Positions 1 to 8,191 of a stretch of DNA of 30,083 nt are shown here, piece by piece (positions within the stretch are counted from its first letter, which is position 1; each line of letters starts with the position of its first letter). Where the stretch lies: the NCBI GenBank assembly GCA_041170585.1, contig JBEDNN010000006.1, positions 1 through 30,083 on the forward strand, written 5' to 3'. The notes beneath the pieces were generated by a model that worked only from the letters and a program-made list of their open reading frames with translations, did not search any database and was not told the DNA's origin. The position numbers and the translations under genes are program-made. This DNA comes from JBDLSY01 sp041170585 (GTDB lineage Bacteria > Pseudomonadota > Gammaproteobacteria > Burkholderiales > Burkholderiaceae_C).

Positions 1-1020
1 AATGTTGGCTTGAGTAATACGAATGTATCAGTGACTGGTTTGAGTACAGGCTTAAGTAATACGAATATTGGCTTGAGTAATACGAATGTATCGGTGATTG
101 GTTTAAGTACTGGTTTAAGTAATACGAATGTTGGTTTGAGTACTACGAATGTATCAGTGGCTGGTTTGAGTACTGGTTTAAGCACTACGAATGTATCGGT
201 GGCTGGTTTAAGTACAGGCTTAAGTAATACGAATGTATCAGTGACTGGTTTGAGTACTGGTTTAAGTAATACCAATACTATTTTAAGTAATACGAATCTA
301 TCAGTGGCTGCTTTAAGTACTGGTTTAAGCACTGGTTTAAGTAATACGAATATTGGTTTGAGTAATACGAATGTATCAGTGGCTGGCTTAAGTACTGGTT
401 TAAGTAATACTAATACCATTTTAAGTAGTACGAATACATCAGTGATTGGTTTAAGTACAGGCTTAAGTAATACGAATATATCAGTGGCTGGTTTGAGTAC
501 TGGTTTAAGTAATACCAATACTATATTAAGTAGTACGAATACATCAGTGATTGGTTTAAGCACTGGTTTAAGTAATACGAATGTATCAGTGGCTGGTTTG
601 AGTACTGGTTTAAGTAATACAAATACATCAGTGGTTGGTTTGAGTACTGGTTTAAGTAATACGAATACATCAGTGGTTGGCTTAAGTACTGGTTTGACTA
701 CTTTAAGTGAGTTAATTAGTTCTAATCAAGCAATTACAGATAATCGTATTAATGACTTAGGAATTGCTGTAGAATCTAACCGTCAAGCAGCATCAGCTGG
801 TATTGCACAATCAATGGCAGCTATGCATGCTATCAACACGCAACCTGAAGCGGGAACGCATCAAGTAGGTGTAGGTATTGGTTATCATGATAACCAAGAA
901 GCTTTAGCGATTGGTTTGAATGCTACTAGTGAAAGTGGTCGCTCGGGTTACAGTGCTAGCGTATCTGCCGCACGTAATTCTAAGCCAAGCTTTGGTGCTG
1001 GTATACGTTGGAAGTTTTAA
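1..1020 (+). CDS. Trimeric autotransporter adhesin, C-terminal part (5' end outside window)
   Basis: The reading frame is open from base 1, so the N-terminus lies outside the window; the TTG at 10 is only an internal Leu codon. About 230 residues are a repetitive stalk built from three modules: LSTG, the 7-residue LSNTNxx and the 10-residue LSNTN(V/T/I/L)SVxG. Most combinations add up to multiples of seven, fitting a trimeric coiled coil with L/V in a and T/L in d positions. The stalk is followed by a short helix (LISSNQAITDNRINDLG) and a YadA-type anchor of four beta strands ending in the aromatic residue F, as outer-membrane proteins do. Family knowledge: three chains form one 12-stranded barrel and export the stalk to the surface for adhesion. 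A lipoprotein gene follows after a strong hairpin. The anchor is certain; the ligand cannot be inferred because the head is missing. Confidence 0.93.
   Translation, partial: NVGLSNTNVSVTGLSTGLSNTNIGLSNTNVSVIGLSTGLSNTNVGLSTTNVSVAGLSTGLSTTNVSVAGLSTGLSNTNVSVTGLSTGLSNTNTILSNTNLSVAALSTGLSTGLSNTNIGLSNTNVSVAGLSTGLSNTNTILSSTNTSVIGLSTGLSNTNISVAGLSTGLSNTNTILSSTNTSVIGLSTGLSNTNVSVAGLSTGLSNTNTSVVGLSTGLSNTNTSVVGLSTGLTTLSELISSNQAITDNRINDLGIAVESNRQAASAGIAQSMAAMHAINTQPEAGTHQVGVGIGYHDNQEALAIGLNATSESGRSGYSASVSAARNSKPSFGAGIRWKF
10..702 (+). repeat. Coding tandem repeats of the adhesin stalk
   Basis: Units of 42 bp (14 codons: a 10-residue LSNTNxSVxG module plus LSTG) and added units of 21 bp are repeated with few substitutions across this stretch. 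Because the DNA itself is near-identical between units, stalk length can change by recombination or slippage without breaking the frame. Confidence 0.9.
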
Positions 1021-1075
1021 GTAGTAGTATCAAGTTATGAGCTGATAGCTTTAAATTAGCAGCTTAAATTTTATT

Positions 1076-1120
1076 TGTAGAAAACGAGCATTAAGTAATT
1101 ATTATTGCTCGTTTTCTACA
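1076..1120 (+). terminator. Perfect 15-bp inverted repeat, likely terminator of the adhesin gene
   Basis: TGTAGAAAACGAGCA at 1076-1090 is perfectly complementary to 1106-1120, with a 15-nt AT-rich loop. It lies 55 bases after the adhesin stop and ends 30 bases before the next start codon. The T-run is inside the stem (GTTTTC), so it may stop transcription in either direction or stabilise the mRNA end. Confidence 0.6.
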
Positions 1121-1149
1121 ATAGCTTGTTATATTTTAAAAAGGATTAT

Positions 1150-1545
1150 ATGAAAAAAACACTACTAATTGGTTTATTAGCGACCTCTATATTAACGCTA
1201 TCAGCGTGTAATACCACACAAAGATTGGTTAATAATACCGTACAATTTCCTAATCAAGATGTAGCATGGAAACGAGAAGGTCTAATTATTAATCAAGAAC
1301 AATTGAAGTTATTAAAGCCTGGTATTACTAAAAAGCAAGTATATGATATTGTTGGCGCTCCTCATTATAATTATGGTCTTGTTGACCAGCCTTACTGGGA
1401 TTATTTATTAACCGTTGAAACACCTATGGGAGATGTACCTTGCCAATTAGTAATTGAGTGGGCTCAACCAGTGACTCGCTTAATAGCTCATATAAAAATG
1501 TTGCACTGGAAAGATCCAGTTACTTGTGGTCGCTTTGCTAGTTAA
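1150..1545 (+). CDS. BamE/SmpA/OmlA-like outer-membrane lipoprotein
   Basis: A 131-residue protein. The ATG at 1150 is chosen because AAGGA lies just upstream and the protein then starts with a clean lipoprotein signal peptide (MKKTLLIGLLATSILTLSAC; lipobox LSAC, acylated Cys 20). An in-frame upstream start at 1105 would fall inside the terminator hairpin and destroy the signal. The mature part contains the SmpA/OmlA signature LKPGITKKQVYDIVGAPH followed by W-D-Y, as in BamE, the small lipoprotein of the outer-membrane barrel assembly machine. Housekeeping BamE is usually encoded elsewhere, so this may be a paralogue dedicated to the adhesin just upstream, comparable to lipoproteins such as SadB beside SadA; that role is inference. 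A T-rich terminator follows. Confidence 0.85.
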   Translation: MKKTLLIGLLATSILTLSACNTTQRLVNNTVQFPNQDVAWKREGLIINQEQLKLLKPGITKKQVYDIVGAPHYNYGLVDQPYWDYLLTVETPMGDVPCQLVIEWAQPVTRLIAHIKMLHWKDPVTCGRFAS

Positions 1546-1598
1546 AATAATTAGCGTATAAATATATAAATATATAAATATACATATTTATGAAAAAA

Positions 1599-1628
1599 TA
1601 AAAAAAGCGGCTTAATGTCGCTTTTTTT
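1599..1628 (+). terminator. Rho-independent terminator after the lipoprotein gene
   Basis: Stem GCGGC/GTCGC (1607-1611 with 1617-1621, one G-U pair), five-base loop TTAAT, flanked by A6 and followed by T7. The A-run before it makes it bidirectional in appearance. Confidence 0.85.
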
Positions 1629-1766
1629 ATACCTATTCAATTTAAATATTAGTAGTATTTATGAATATTATTATTAGTATTAATATATTGGTATTATTGA
1701 TATTAATTTTTTATATATGCTTTGATATATTAAGTATATTATTTTAATCATTAAAGAAGGAAAATT

Positions 1767-2948
1767 ATGATAGTCGGATTAACTTATTTTGTTAAAAAAC
1801 AAGAAACTTTTGATATTTGGTCTAACGGTGCAAATCAAAATATTTTCTTTTTATATCATTTACTCAAAGCATCATCAGTTATAAAAGAGGTCATTCTGAT
1901 TAATTGTGGTGATGGCATTAATAAAATACCTGAACATTTCGATTTAGGACAAGGGTTAAATATTGTTAGCTTTAATGAAGTCAGCGATCGTTTAGATGTA
2001 TTAATTGAAGGTGGGGCACAAATATCTGCCGAACAGGCGAAAATTATACAAGACCGTCAAGGTGCGGTTATTAGCTACCGCTGTGGCAACGATTATGTTA
2101 TTGACAGTGAATTTTTGACTAAAAATGTAATCAAAGGTACTTATTTTAATGGGGCTGTATTTGACGAAATTTGGACACATGCACAACATTCAAATACATG
2201 TAAATATTATTGGCAGACCGCTATGCGTGCCCCGGTGGTTGAAATGCCACATGTATGGAGCCCTTATTTTTTAAATCATAGTATTGCTAAATTAAAAGAA
2301 TCTAATCCAGATCATTCTTTTGGTTACGAAGCCCGTTTACAGTTGCATGCTGATAAACAACCGACGTCAATGCAAAAGCACCAAGACGGAAAAACGGTCA
2401 TTAATATGGAGCCTAATATTAATGTGGTTAAAACCAGTATGTATCCGATTATTATTTCTGAACTGGCTTACCGTAAAAACAAAGCACCCTTTGGCAATTT
2501 TTTATTTTGTAATACTCAACATATTAAAGAACAATTATCATTCAATAGTTATGTTAGTAAATTAGATATCGTAAAAGAAAACCGTGCTACTTTTGAAGCA
2601 CGCTATACTTTTCCTTGGGTAATGACTTTACATGCTGATATAGTTTTATGTCATCAATGGGAAAATTCTTTAAATTATATATATTATGATGCTTTGTATG
2701 GGCATTATCCACTGGTACATAATTCTCCAATTTTAAAAAATATTGGCTATTATTATGAAGGATTTAACGCTGAAGATGGTGCAGATGCTTTACTGCGCGC
2801 AACTACTGAACACGATGCTAATAAGGACAGTTATGGGCAGATATGCGATGATTTTATTAAAACACGCTTAGTAGATAATCCTATCAACATAGATGCACAT
2901 GTTTCTAGATTAGTATATATTTTAAATAAAAAACGCCATAGTACATAA
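1767..2948 (+). CDS. DUF2827 family protein, possibly glycosyltransferase-like
   Basis: A 393-residue protein with a good ribosome binding site (GAAGGA) before the ATG. It starts MIVGLTYFVKKQETFDIWSNGANQN and contains SYRCGNDYV and WSPYF, which I recognise as the DUF2827 family, best known from Burkholderia and relatives. There is no signal peptide or membrane segment, so it is probably cytoplasmic. The N-terminal part (strand-loop start with NGANQN, then a hydrophobic helix) and the C-terminal part (HADIVLCHQWENSLNYIYYDALYGHYPLVHNS) resemble the two Rossmann halves of GT-B glycosyltransferases; this is a structural guess. Arg codons are mostly CGT/CGC, like the core genes. It sits behind an adhesin and a lipoprotein, separated from them by a terminator. 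No function is proven for the family to my knowledge. Confidence 0.75.
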   Translation: MIVGLTYFVKKQETFDIWSNGANQNIFFLYHLLKASSVIKEVILINCGDGINKIPEHFDLGQGLNIVSFNEVSDRLDVLIEGGAQISAEQAKIIQDRQGAVISYRCGNDYVIDSEFLTKNVIKGTYFNGAVFDEIWTHAQHSNTCKYYWQTAMRAPVVEMPHVWSPYFLNHSIAKLKESNPDHSFGYEARLQLHADKQPTSMQKHQDGKTVINMEPNINVVKTSMYPIIISELAYRKNKAPFGNFLFCNTQHIKEQLSFNSYVSKLDIVKENRATFEARYTFPWVMTLHADIVLCHQWENSLNYIYYDALYGHYPLVHNSPILKNIGYYYEGFNAEDGADALLRATTEHDANKDSYGQICDDFIKTRLVDNPINIDAHVSRLVYILNKKRHST

Positions 2949-2968
2949 TAAATGCTATTGAATCTACG

Positions 2969-3030
2969 AAATTACCACTTAAACACTGTATTTTTACACA
3001 AAATAACTACAGTGTATTTGTGGTGAATTT
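2969..3030. terminator. Imperfect long inverted repeat after the DUF2827 gene
   Basis: ACACTGTA (2983-2990) pairs with TACAGTGT (3008-3015); outside a short mismatched section ACCAC (2974-2978) pairs with GTGGT (3020-3024) and AAATT with AATTT. The loop is 17 bases. It starts 20 bases after the DUF2827 stop. It may act as a terminator or mRNA-end hairpin, although there is no classic T-run; a decayed small mobile element is another possibility. Confidence 0.4.
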
Positions 3031-3142
3031 ATTCAAAGTATCGAAATACATATTTTATGTAAATTTTTTGTGAAATAATTAACGTTTTTGAGTAATGTGT
3101 GACTATTAATAAAATTAGTTGTTAACATAATTGACGCATGCA

Positions 3143-3204
3143 TTTTTACCTCAGACAATTTTTTGTCTGTAAGGTAAAAAGACTATTAACAATGAACTGT
3201 TAAT
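3143..3204. promoter_or_regulatory. Hairpin and operator-like palindrome upstream of the PhoD-like gene
   Basis: Two structures occupy the leader of the phosphatase gene. TTTTTACCT (3143-3151) plus AGACAA (3153-3158) pair with TTGTCT (3163-3168) and AGGTAAAAA (3172-3180). Just after it ATTAACA (3185-3191) and TGTTAAT (3198-3204) form a 7-bp inverted repeat with a 6-bp spacer, the size of a dimeric-repressor site. The rest of the 2949-3260 gap is AT-rich and shows no gene; no clear promoter boxes were found. Confidence 0.35.
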
Positions 3205-3260
3205 ACAAAGCAAGCTATAAAAAATAAATTACAGTTAATTTTTAATTAAGAGGTCATATC

Positions 3261-4525
3261 ATGAAAAAAATATTGTAATCGCGACTCTTTTAGGATTAGG
3301 ATTATTGACGCATTCTTACGCTGATGAATGTATTACAAAAAATAACGCTTCATTAAAAGCAGGTCCTTTAGTTGGACATACTAATTCAGATAGTTCAATG
3401 ATTTGGGCTTATGCAGACAATAAAAATGACAGTATTAAAGTACAGTATAAAACAGATATAAATAGTAGAAATTGTACAACGGTCAATATGCCTCCTAGAG
3501 ATAATCACCTCAATACATCGCTGGCTAATTTAAGAAACTTAAAAAGAAATACTCGTTATTATTATGATGTACTGGTTAATAATAAAATTGCTGAATCAGG
3601 TACATTTAAAACTGCATCAAGCGATAAAGTATTCAAATATGTTGTAGCCTCTTGTATAAGAAGACAAAAAGATGAAGAACAAATTTCGTTTATAAAAGCT
3701 AGAGATCTTAAGCCTGATTTAATGCTTTTATTAGGCGACAATGTTTATTCAGATACAGATGATAGAGGCGAAAAGCTAAATTCTCATAAATTACAACGTA
3801 ATATTAAAAATTTTAAAAACATCATCAAAGATGTGCCTACGTATGCTACTTGGGATGATCATGATTTTGGAAAAAATGATTCAGGTGGATACAATACAAA
3901 CGAAAAATCAGCTAGAGATGCGTTTATGGACGTTTGGGCTAATCCAGGATATGGCGAAGATAATAAAGGTATCTACTATTCGTTCAAACGAGGCGATGTA
4001 GAGTTTTTTATGTTAGATGGCCGTTCTTTTAAAAGACCTAGTAAAGATTTTTTAGGTTCTGATCAATTAAACTGGTTAAAACATAATTTATCCAAATCTA
4101 ATGCAGTGTTTAAAGTATTAGCCGTTGGACAAGTATTTAATGAAGAGGATCAATCTTGGGCTGATGCTCATGACGAAAGAAAAAATCTATTAAACTTTAT
4201 TAAAGATGAAAAAATAAAAGGCGTTATTTTACATTCAGGTGATGTCCATAGTAATAGATATATTAATCATAAAGATAGACGAGGTATAGAGGTAGGTTAT
4301 CCTGTGATAGAGATTGTATCCTCTGGTATTGCTTCAAATGGTTCAGATGAATGGGTGATGATAGAGGCCAATACAACTAGCAACAATAAAAAAGACAATA
4401 GCCTGAAAGTCTTTTATTACAGTAAAAAAGACCTAGCAAAAGCTATGGATCAGTCGCAAAAGCCTTCAAGAGAAAATGCTAAAGGACCAGTAGTTACGAT
4501 TAAAGGCAGTGAATTAGGTTATTGA
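3261..4525 (+). CDS. PhoD-like alkaline phosphatase, signal peptide out of frame by one base
   Basis: The main frame (from 3305, about 406 residues) is a PhoD-type metallophosphatase: an N-terminal beta domain (residues 15-105), then VASCIRRQ, LLGDNVYSD, TWDDHDFGKND and LHSGDVHSN, the conserved metal and active-site stretches of the family. These enzymes are exported and cleave phosphate mono- or diesters. A proper start exists at 3261, with AAGAGG upstream, but ATG-A7-TATTGTAA hits a stop after five codons. With eight A residues it would read MKKNIVIATLLGLGLLTHSYA, a complete signal peptide joining the long frame. The stored sequence is therefore either an OFF phase variant, a slippage-dependent gene, a broken gene or a sequencing error. 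The TTG at 3305 would give a protein without export signal. Arg is encoded mostly by AGA, unlike neighbouring genes, which hints at transfer. Confidence 0.85.
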
Positions 4526-4547
4526 AACAATATTTAAAATAAATTAT

Positions 4548-4657
4548 GGTATTGCTACTTAAAAATAGTTTTTGTATTTTTTTATCTAAAATAAGCCTTA
4601 TTTTTGCTAAGAAATTATTATAAATATACGACTTAACCATATTAAAGTAGCAATGCC
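4548..4657 (+). mobile_element. MITE-like element, family A, copy 1 (subfamily a)
   Basis: A 110-bp non-coding element starting GGTATTGCTACTT and ending AAGTAGCAATGCC, which are imperfect terminal inverted repeats. It contains a central palindrome AAAATAAG-C-CTTATTTT. AAATTAT at 4541-4547 is repeated at 4658-4664, giving a 7-bp direct repeat (8 bp if one T was lost). It differs from the copy at 16222 by one T in a T-run and one or two further bases. Confidence 0.85.
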
Positions 4658-4758
4658 AAATTATTAAAGCTATTAAAACTATTAAAACTATTTTTAAAGC
4701 AAAGAATATAATACATTAAAGAGTGATAGCCACTTTAATTTATTATTAGGAATACTAT

Positions 4759-6021
4759 ATGTTTTGGACTTATGTTTTTTTAGCTATTGTAATTATTTAT
4801 ACTACAGCACGGTTATACCTTATTCTACGTCATAGTCGTCATATCGCTCGTAACCGCAACGCCGTTCCCAGTGCATTTGCACTAAATATCACTTTAGAAC
4901 AACATCAAAAAGCAGCTGATTATGCTCAAGCTAAAATTAAATTTAGCTTAATAACCCTAGCATTAGAGTTATTTGTCTTAATGGCTTGGACTTTAGGCGG
5001 TGGGCTTAATCTGTTAGTTAATCTATTGTCTGAATTAAATATAAACAATATATTGACTGGCTTACTATTATTCATAGTATTTGGTGTAATTGGGACACTG
5101 ATAGACTTACCTTTGTCTTGGGTAGTACAGTTTAAACTAGAATCCCGTTTTGGCTTTAACCGCAGTACTCAAACTACTTTTTGGACTGATACCATAAAAA
5201 ACCTATTATTAGGGGCAGCCATTGGCCTGCCTTTGTTGGGAGTATTACTATGGATTATGCAAACATTAGGAGCTACTTGGTGGATTTGGGCTGGTAGTCT
5301 ATTAATTGGATTTAACTTATTAATGCTATGGGTGTATCCAACGTGGATTGCACCTTTATTTAATCAATTCACGCCTTTAAATGACAATGTACTCAAAGCA
5401 CGTATTGAAGCATTAGCGCAGCGGTGTCAATTTAACTTAACCCATATTTTTGTAATGGACGGCAGTAAACGCAGCGGTCATGGCAATGCTTACTTTACAG
5501 GGCTGGGTAAAAATAAGCGTATTGTCTTTTTTGACACTTTATTAACCCAACTAAACCCAGAAGAAACTGAAGCGGTCTTGGCTCACGAACTTGGACATTA
5601 TCACCATAAACATGTGATTAAACGTATGTTATGGATATTTATTAGTTTATTTATTATGTTGGCAGTCGTGGGCTATTTGATGCAACAACCTGTTTTTTTT
5701 CAAGCATTAGGCGTACCATTTAACTTAAATGGTGGCAATGAAGCAATGGCTTTATTATTATTTAGTATGGTATCAGGCTATGTTTTATTTTTTCTAAACC
5801 CTATTTCTAACCACTTAAGCCGAAAACATGAGTTTGAAGCAGATGCTTTTGCAGCAAAACATGCCAGTGGTTCAGCCCTACAAAGTGCTTTGGTAGCCAT
5901 GTATCGCGACAATGCCAGTACGCTTACACCAGACCCATTACACAGTTTAGTATTTGATAGCCATCCACCTGCTTCTGTGCGCGTGGCTGCTTTACAAAAA
6001 TTAACCAAGGCAGTACTGTGA
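4759..6021 (+). CDS. M48 family membrane metallopeptidase, Ste24/CAAX protease type
   Basis: A 420-residue integral membrane zinc protease. Hydrophobic segments lie near residues 3-23, 62-90, 98-125, 148-170, 175-195, 288-308 and 330-348. The catalytic HELGH is at residues 276-280 (AHELGHYHHKH) and the third zinc ligand is the Glu of HEFEADAFAA near residue 357. The N-terminal part (RHIARNRNAVP, then KAADYAQAK) is typical of the bacterial Ste24 homologues. In eukaryotes these enzymes trim prenylated proteins; bacterial members probably act in membrane-protein quality control. The AGGA before the ATG supports the start. The stop overlaps the rsgA start by four bases (GTGA), so the two are co-translated, an arrangement seen elsewhere in betaproteobacteria. 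Confidence 0.93.
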   Translation: MFWTYVFLAIVIIYTTARLYLILRHSRHIARNRNAVPSAFALNITLEQHQKAADYAQAKIKFSLITLALELFVLMAWTLGGGLNLLVNLLSELNINNILTGLLLFIVFGVIGTLIDLPLSWVVQFKLESRFGFNRSTQTTFWTDTIKNLLLGAAIGLPLLGVLLWIMQTLGATWWIWAGSLLIGFNLLMLWVYPTWIAPLFNQFTPLNDNVLKARIEALAQRCQFNLTHIFVMDGSKRSGHGNAYFTGLGKNKRIVFFDTLLTQLNPEETEAVLAHELGHYHHKHVIKRMLWIFISLFIMLAVVGYLMQQPVFFQALGVPFNLNGGNEAMALLLFSMVSGYVLFFLNPISNHLSRKHEFEADAFAAKHASGSALQSALVAMYRDNASTLTPDPLHSLVFDSHPPASVRVAALQKLTKAVL

Positions 6022-6926
6022 GCGGCGTTAATACTGTTATGGCTATTGTTATGGCAGATTATGGCAAACGTACTTTAGTATGGTTAGATAATAAAATTCA
6101 AGTGGCTGCACCTCGCCGAGCCAGTTTGCGTTGTGTAGTCGGTGATACCGTTGATGTTGAATTAGACCCTACCTCAAACACTTTATGGCTTTCAAAAGTG
6201 TACCCACGACGCAATGCTTTATACCGTGCAGATGTTACTAAGCAGAAATGTTTTGCCGCTAATTTAGACCGCGTTTTTTTGATGTTGGCCCCACAACCTG
6301 CACCCTTATTAGATTTATTGGCACGAACTTTAGTCGCTTCTCATACAGCTGACATACCTTTACATGTCATACTTAATAAAACAGACTTACCTGATTTTGA
6401 GGTACTGACGCCGTTGATTAAAATGTTGGACGCAGCAAACATTCCATATACCGCACTGACTACACAGTCTGTATCATCAGTGAATGCTTTATTACCTGCC
6501 TTATACAATCGGCGTTGCCTGATTTTAGGTCAGTCAGGTGTGGGTAAATCAAGTTTAATTAATACATTAATCCCTGATGCACAAGCACAAACACAAGCAT
6601 TGTCTAATGCAACACTTACAGGTAAACATACAACTACATCAAGCTATTTATATCAATCGGGTATAAAAAACAGCCTTGATTCGCCTTATTTTGAAGTCAT
6701 TGATTCACCTGGATTTCAAAACTTTGGTTTAGCTCATGTACCGCCTCACCAGTGGATTGAAGCTTTTACTACATTAACACCTAATATTGTGAACTGCCGT
6801 TTTTATAACTGTACACATAGACATGAACCTAATTGCGGAATTATCCATGCCCTTGATAAAGGGTGTAACCAATCTTGGTATAACTTATTACAAGGGTTAC
6901 ACGATGGCCCACGTGCGGTAGGTTAA
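6018..6926 (+). CDS. rsgA: Ribosome small-subunit-dependent GTPase A (RsgA)
   Basis: A 302-residue circularly permuted GTPase that helps mature the 30S ribosomal subunit. In order: an N-terminal OB-fold (to about residue 65), the permuted G4 motif NKTDL (120-124), the P-loop GQSGVGKSSLIN (171-182), the G2-like THTTTS region (GKHTTTSS), G3 DSPGF, and the C-terminal zinc knuckle CRFYNCTHRHEPNC with its Cys and His ligands. The length fits the family. The start is taken as GTG at 6018, giving a 4-bp overlap with the upstream protease; the ATG at 6039 is a possible alternative. The next gene (anmK) converges on it and no clear terminator is seen in the 74-bp gap. Confidence 0.97.
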   Translation: MSGVNTVMAIVMADYGKRTLVWLDNKIQVAAPRRASLRCVVGDTVDVELDPTSNTLWLSKVYPRRNALYRADVTKQKCFAANLDRVFLMLAPQPAPLLDLLARTLVASHTADIPLHVILNKTDLPDFEVLTPLIKMLDAANIPYTALTTQSVSSVNALLPALYNRRCLILGQSGVGKSSLINTLIPDAQAQTQALSNATLTGKHTTTSSYLYQSGIKNSLDSPYFEVIDSPGFQNFGLAHVPPHQWIEAFTTLTPNIVNCRFYNCTHRHEPNCGIIHALDKGCNQSWYNLLQGLHDGPRAVG

Positions 6927-7000
6927 AGTTATTATTTATACTTTATTACTTAAACTTCACTGTTTTTATTTTATTTATTTATTTTATTTGTATGTATTTG

Positions 7001-8191
7001 TTATGCTGGGCAAATACTGCCCAACACCCGCAAACCCGCTGCCCCTGTTACCATAGGTAAATTGGCTGGTAAACCCAGCATACACTGCCGTGCTAACCAT
7101 GCAAATGCCAAGGCTTCCATTTGTTGTGGGGCAATACCTATTATTTCTGTAGTTGCTACGTCACAAGGTACATAACTTGATAAACGCTGCATTAAATGGT
7201 GATTATATGCCCCACCGCCACAAACTAGTAAGTGACTACATTCTGGTGAATACTGATTGACCGCTTGTGCAATAGTTATGGCGGTTAATTCGCATAATGT
7301 TGCTTGGACATCAGCAGGGGATAGTTTTTGGCATAAATATTCATCACGGTTTAATATAGATTCTAACCAGTTAATATTAAATACTTCACGCCCTGTACTT
7401 TTAGGTGCAGGTTGTAAAAAATAAGGGTGTGATTGTAAACATAACAATAAACCTCGGTGTATTTGACCACTGGCTGCCCATGTACCATCGCTATCATATA
7501 CTTGGTTTAAATGTTTTTGTATCCAGCCGTCCATTAAAACGTTACCTGGCCCTGTATCAAAACCTTGAATGCTTGTAATATTTAAAGGATTTTTTAAAGG
7601 ATTTAATAAGGTAACGTTAGCAAAACCACCAATATTAACAAAGGCTATCGGTTTAGTGATATCAGCAGACAAAGACGCGTGAAAAGCAGGCACTAAAGGT
7701 GCACCTTGCCCGCCCGCTGCAATGTCTCTGGCACGAAAATCGCTTACAACGATGCACTGTAATGCTTCTGCAATACGCGTAGGCTCAAGTAATTGAATGG
7801 TGTAAGCCGTTGAATACTTATCACACACACCTTGTGGTAAATGACGTACGGTTTGACCATGTACACCAATAGCTGCGACATGTTGGCTATCTATAGATGC
7901 TTTGCGTAATAACTGTTGCAACGCTTGAATATGTAAGTCAGACAATGCAATCGCCGCAATACGGCTGCGGTGTAGTTCGTTGATGCCTGTACCATCACTA
8001 CTTGCTTGTAAGGCTAACATTTCAAGCCGCAAATCTAATGGGTAATCAATACTGGTATGAGCCAATATATGTGGGCGATTTGGCACGGAAAAATCTGCTA
8101 AAACGGCATCTAAACCATCAAGGCTAGTCCCCGTCATAACCCCTATATACAAGCTAGAATTTGTTGTTAAATGGCTCATTAAGTGGGTCAT
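7001..8191 (-). CDS. anmK: Anhydro-N-acetylmuramic acid kinase
   Basis: About 396 residues. Converts 1,6-anhydro-MurNAc from cell-wall turnover to MurNAc-6-phosphate in the cytoplasm. Seen: GVMTGTSLDGLDAVLADF (nucleotide-binding start of the family), GVHGQTVRHLP, VSDFRARDIAAGGQGAPLVP, FDTGPGNVLMDGW and VCGGGAYNHHLM, all AnmK signatures. The reading frame extends upstream to 8260, but the ATG at 8191 is preferred: it overlaps the stop of the PAP2 gene (ATGA) and has AAAGGA about 10 bases before it. This makes the protein slightly longer at the N-terminus than the E. coli enzyme. The other recycling gene in the window is nagZ at 22398. Confidence 0.95.
   Translation of the reverse strand: MTHLMSHLTTNSSLYIGVMTGTSLDGLDAVLADFSVPNRPHILAHTSIDYPLDLRLEMLALQASSDGTGINELHRSRIAAIALSDLHIQALQQLLRKASIDSQHVAAIGVHGQTVRHLPQGVCDKYSTAYTIQLLEPTRIAEALQCIVVSDFRARDIAAGGQGAPLVPAFHASLSADITKPIAFVNIGGFANVTLLNPLKNPLNITSIQGFDTGPGNVLMDGWIQKHLNQVYDSDGTWAASGQIHRGLLLCLQSHPYFLQPAPKSTGREVFNINWLESILNRDEYLCQKLSPADVQATLCELTAITIAQAVNQYSPECSHLLVCGGGAYNHHLMQRLSSYVPCDVATTEIIGIAPQQMEALAFAWLARQCMLGLPANLPMVTGAAGLRVLGSICPA

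Noticed and set aside
1..702. Regularly spaced repeats resembling a repeat array
   Set aside because: The repeats are in one open coding frame, have no unique spacers and encode a coiled-coil stalk; this is not CRISPR.
1105..1149. Upstream start for the lipoprotein gene
   Set aside because: It would add residues before the signal peptide and begin inside the terminator hairpin.
7005..7022. Hairpin TGGGCA-TGCCCA as a terminator between rsgA and anmK
   Set aside because: It lies in the last codons of anmK and no T-run follows on either strand.
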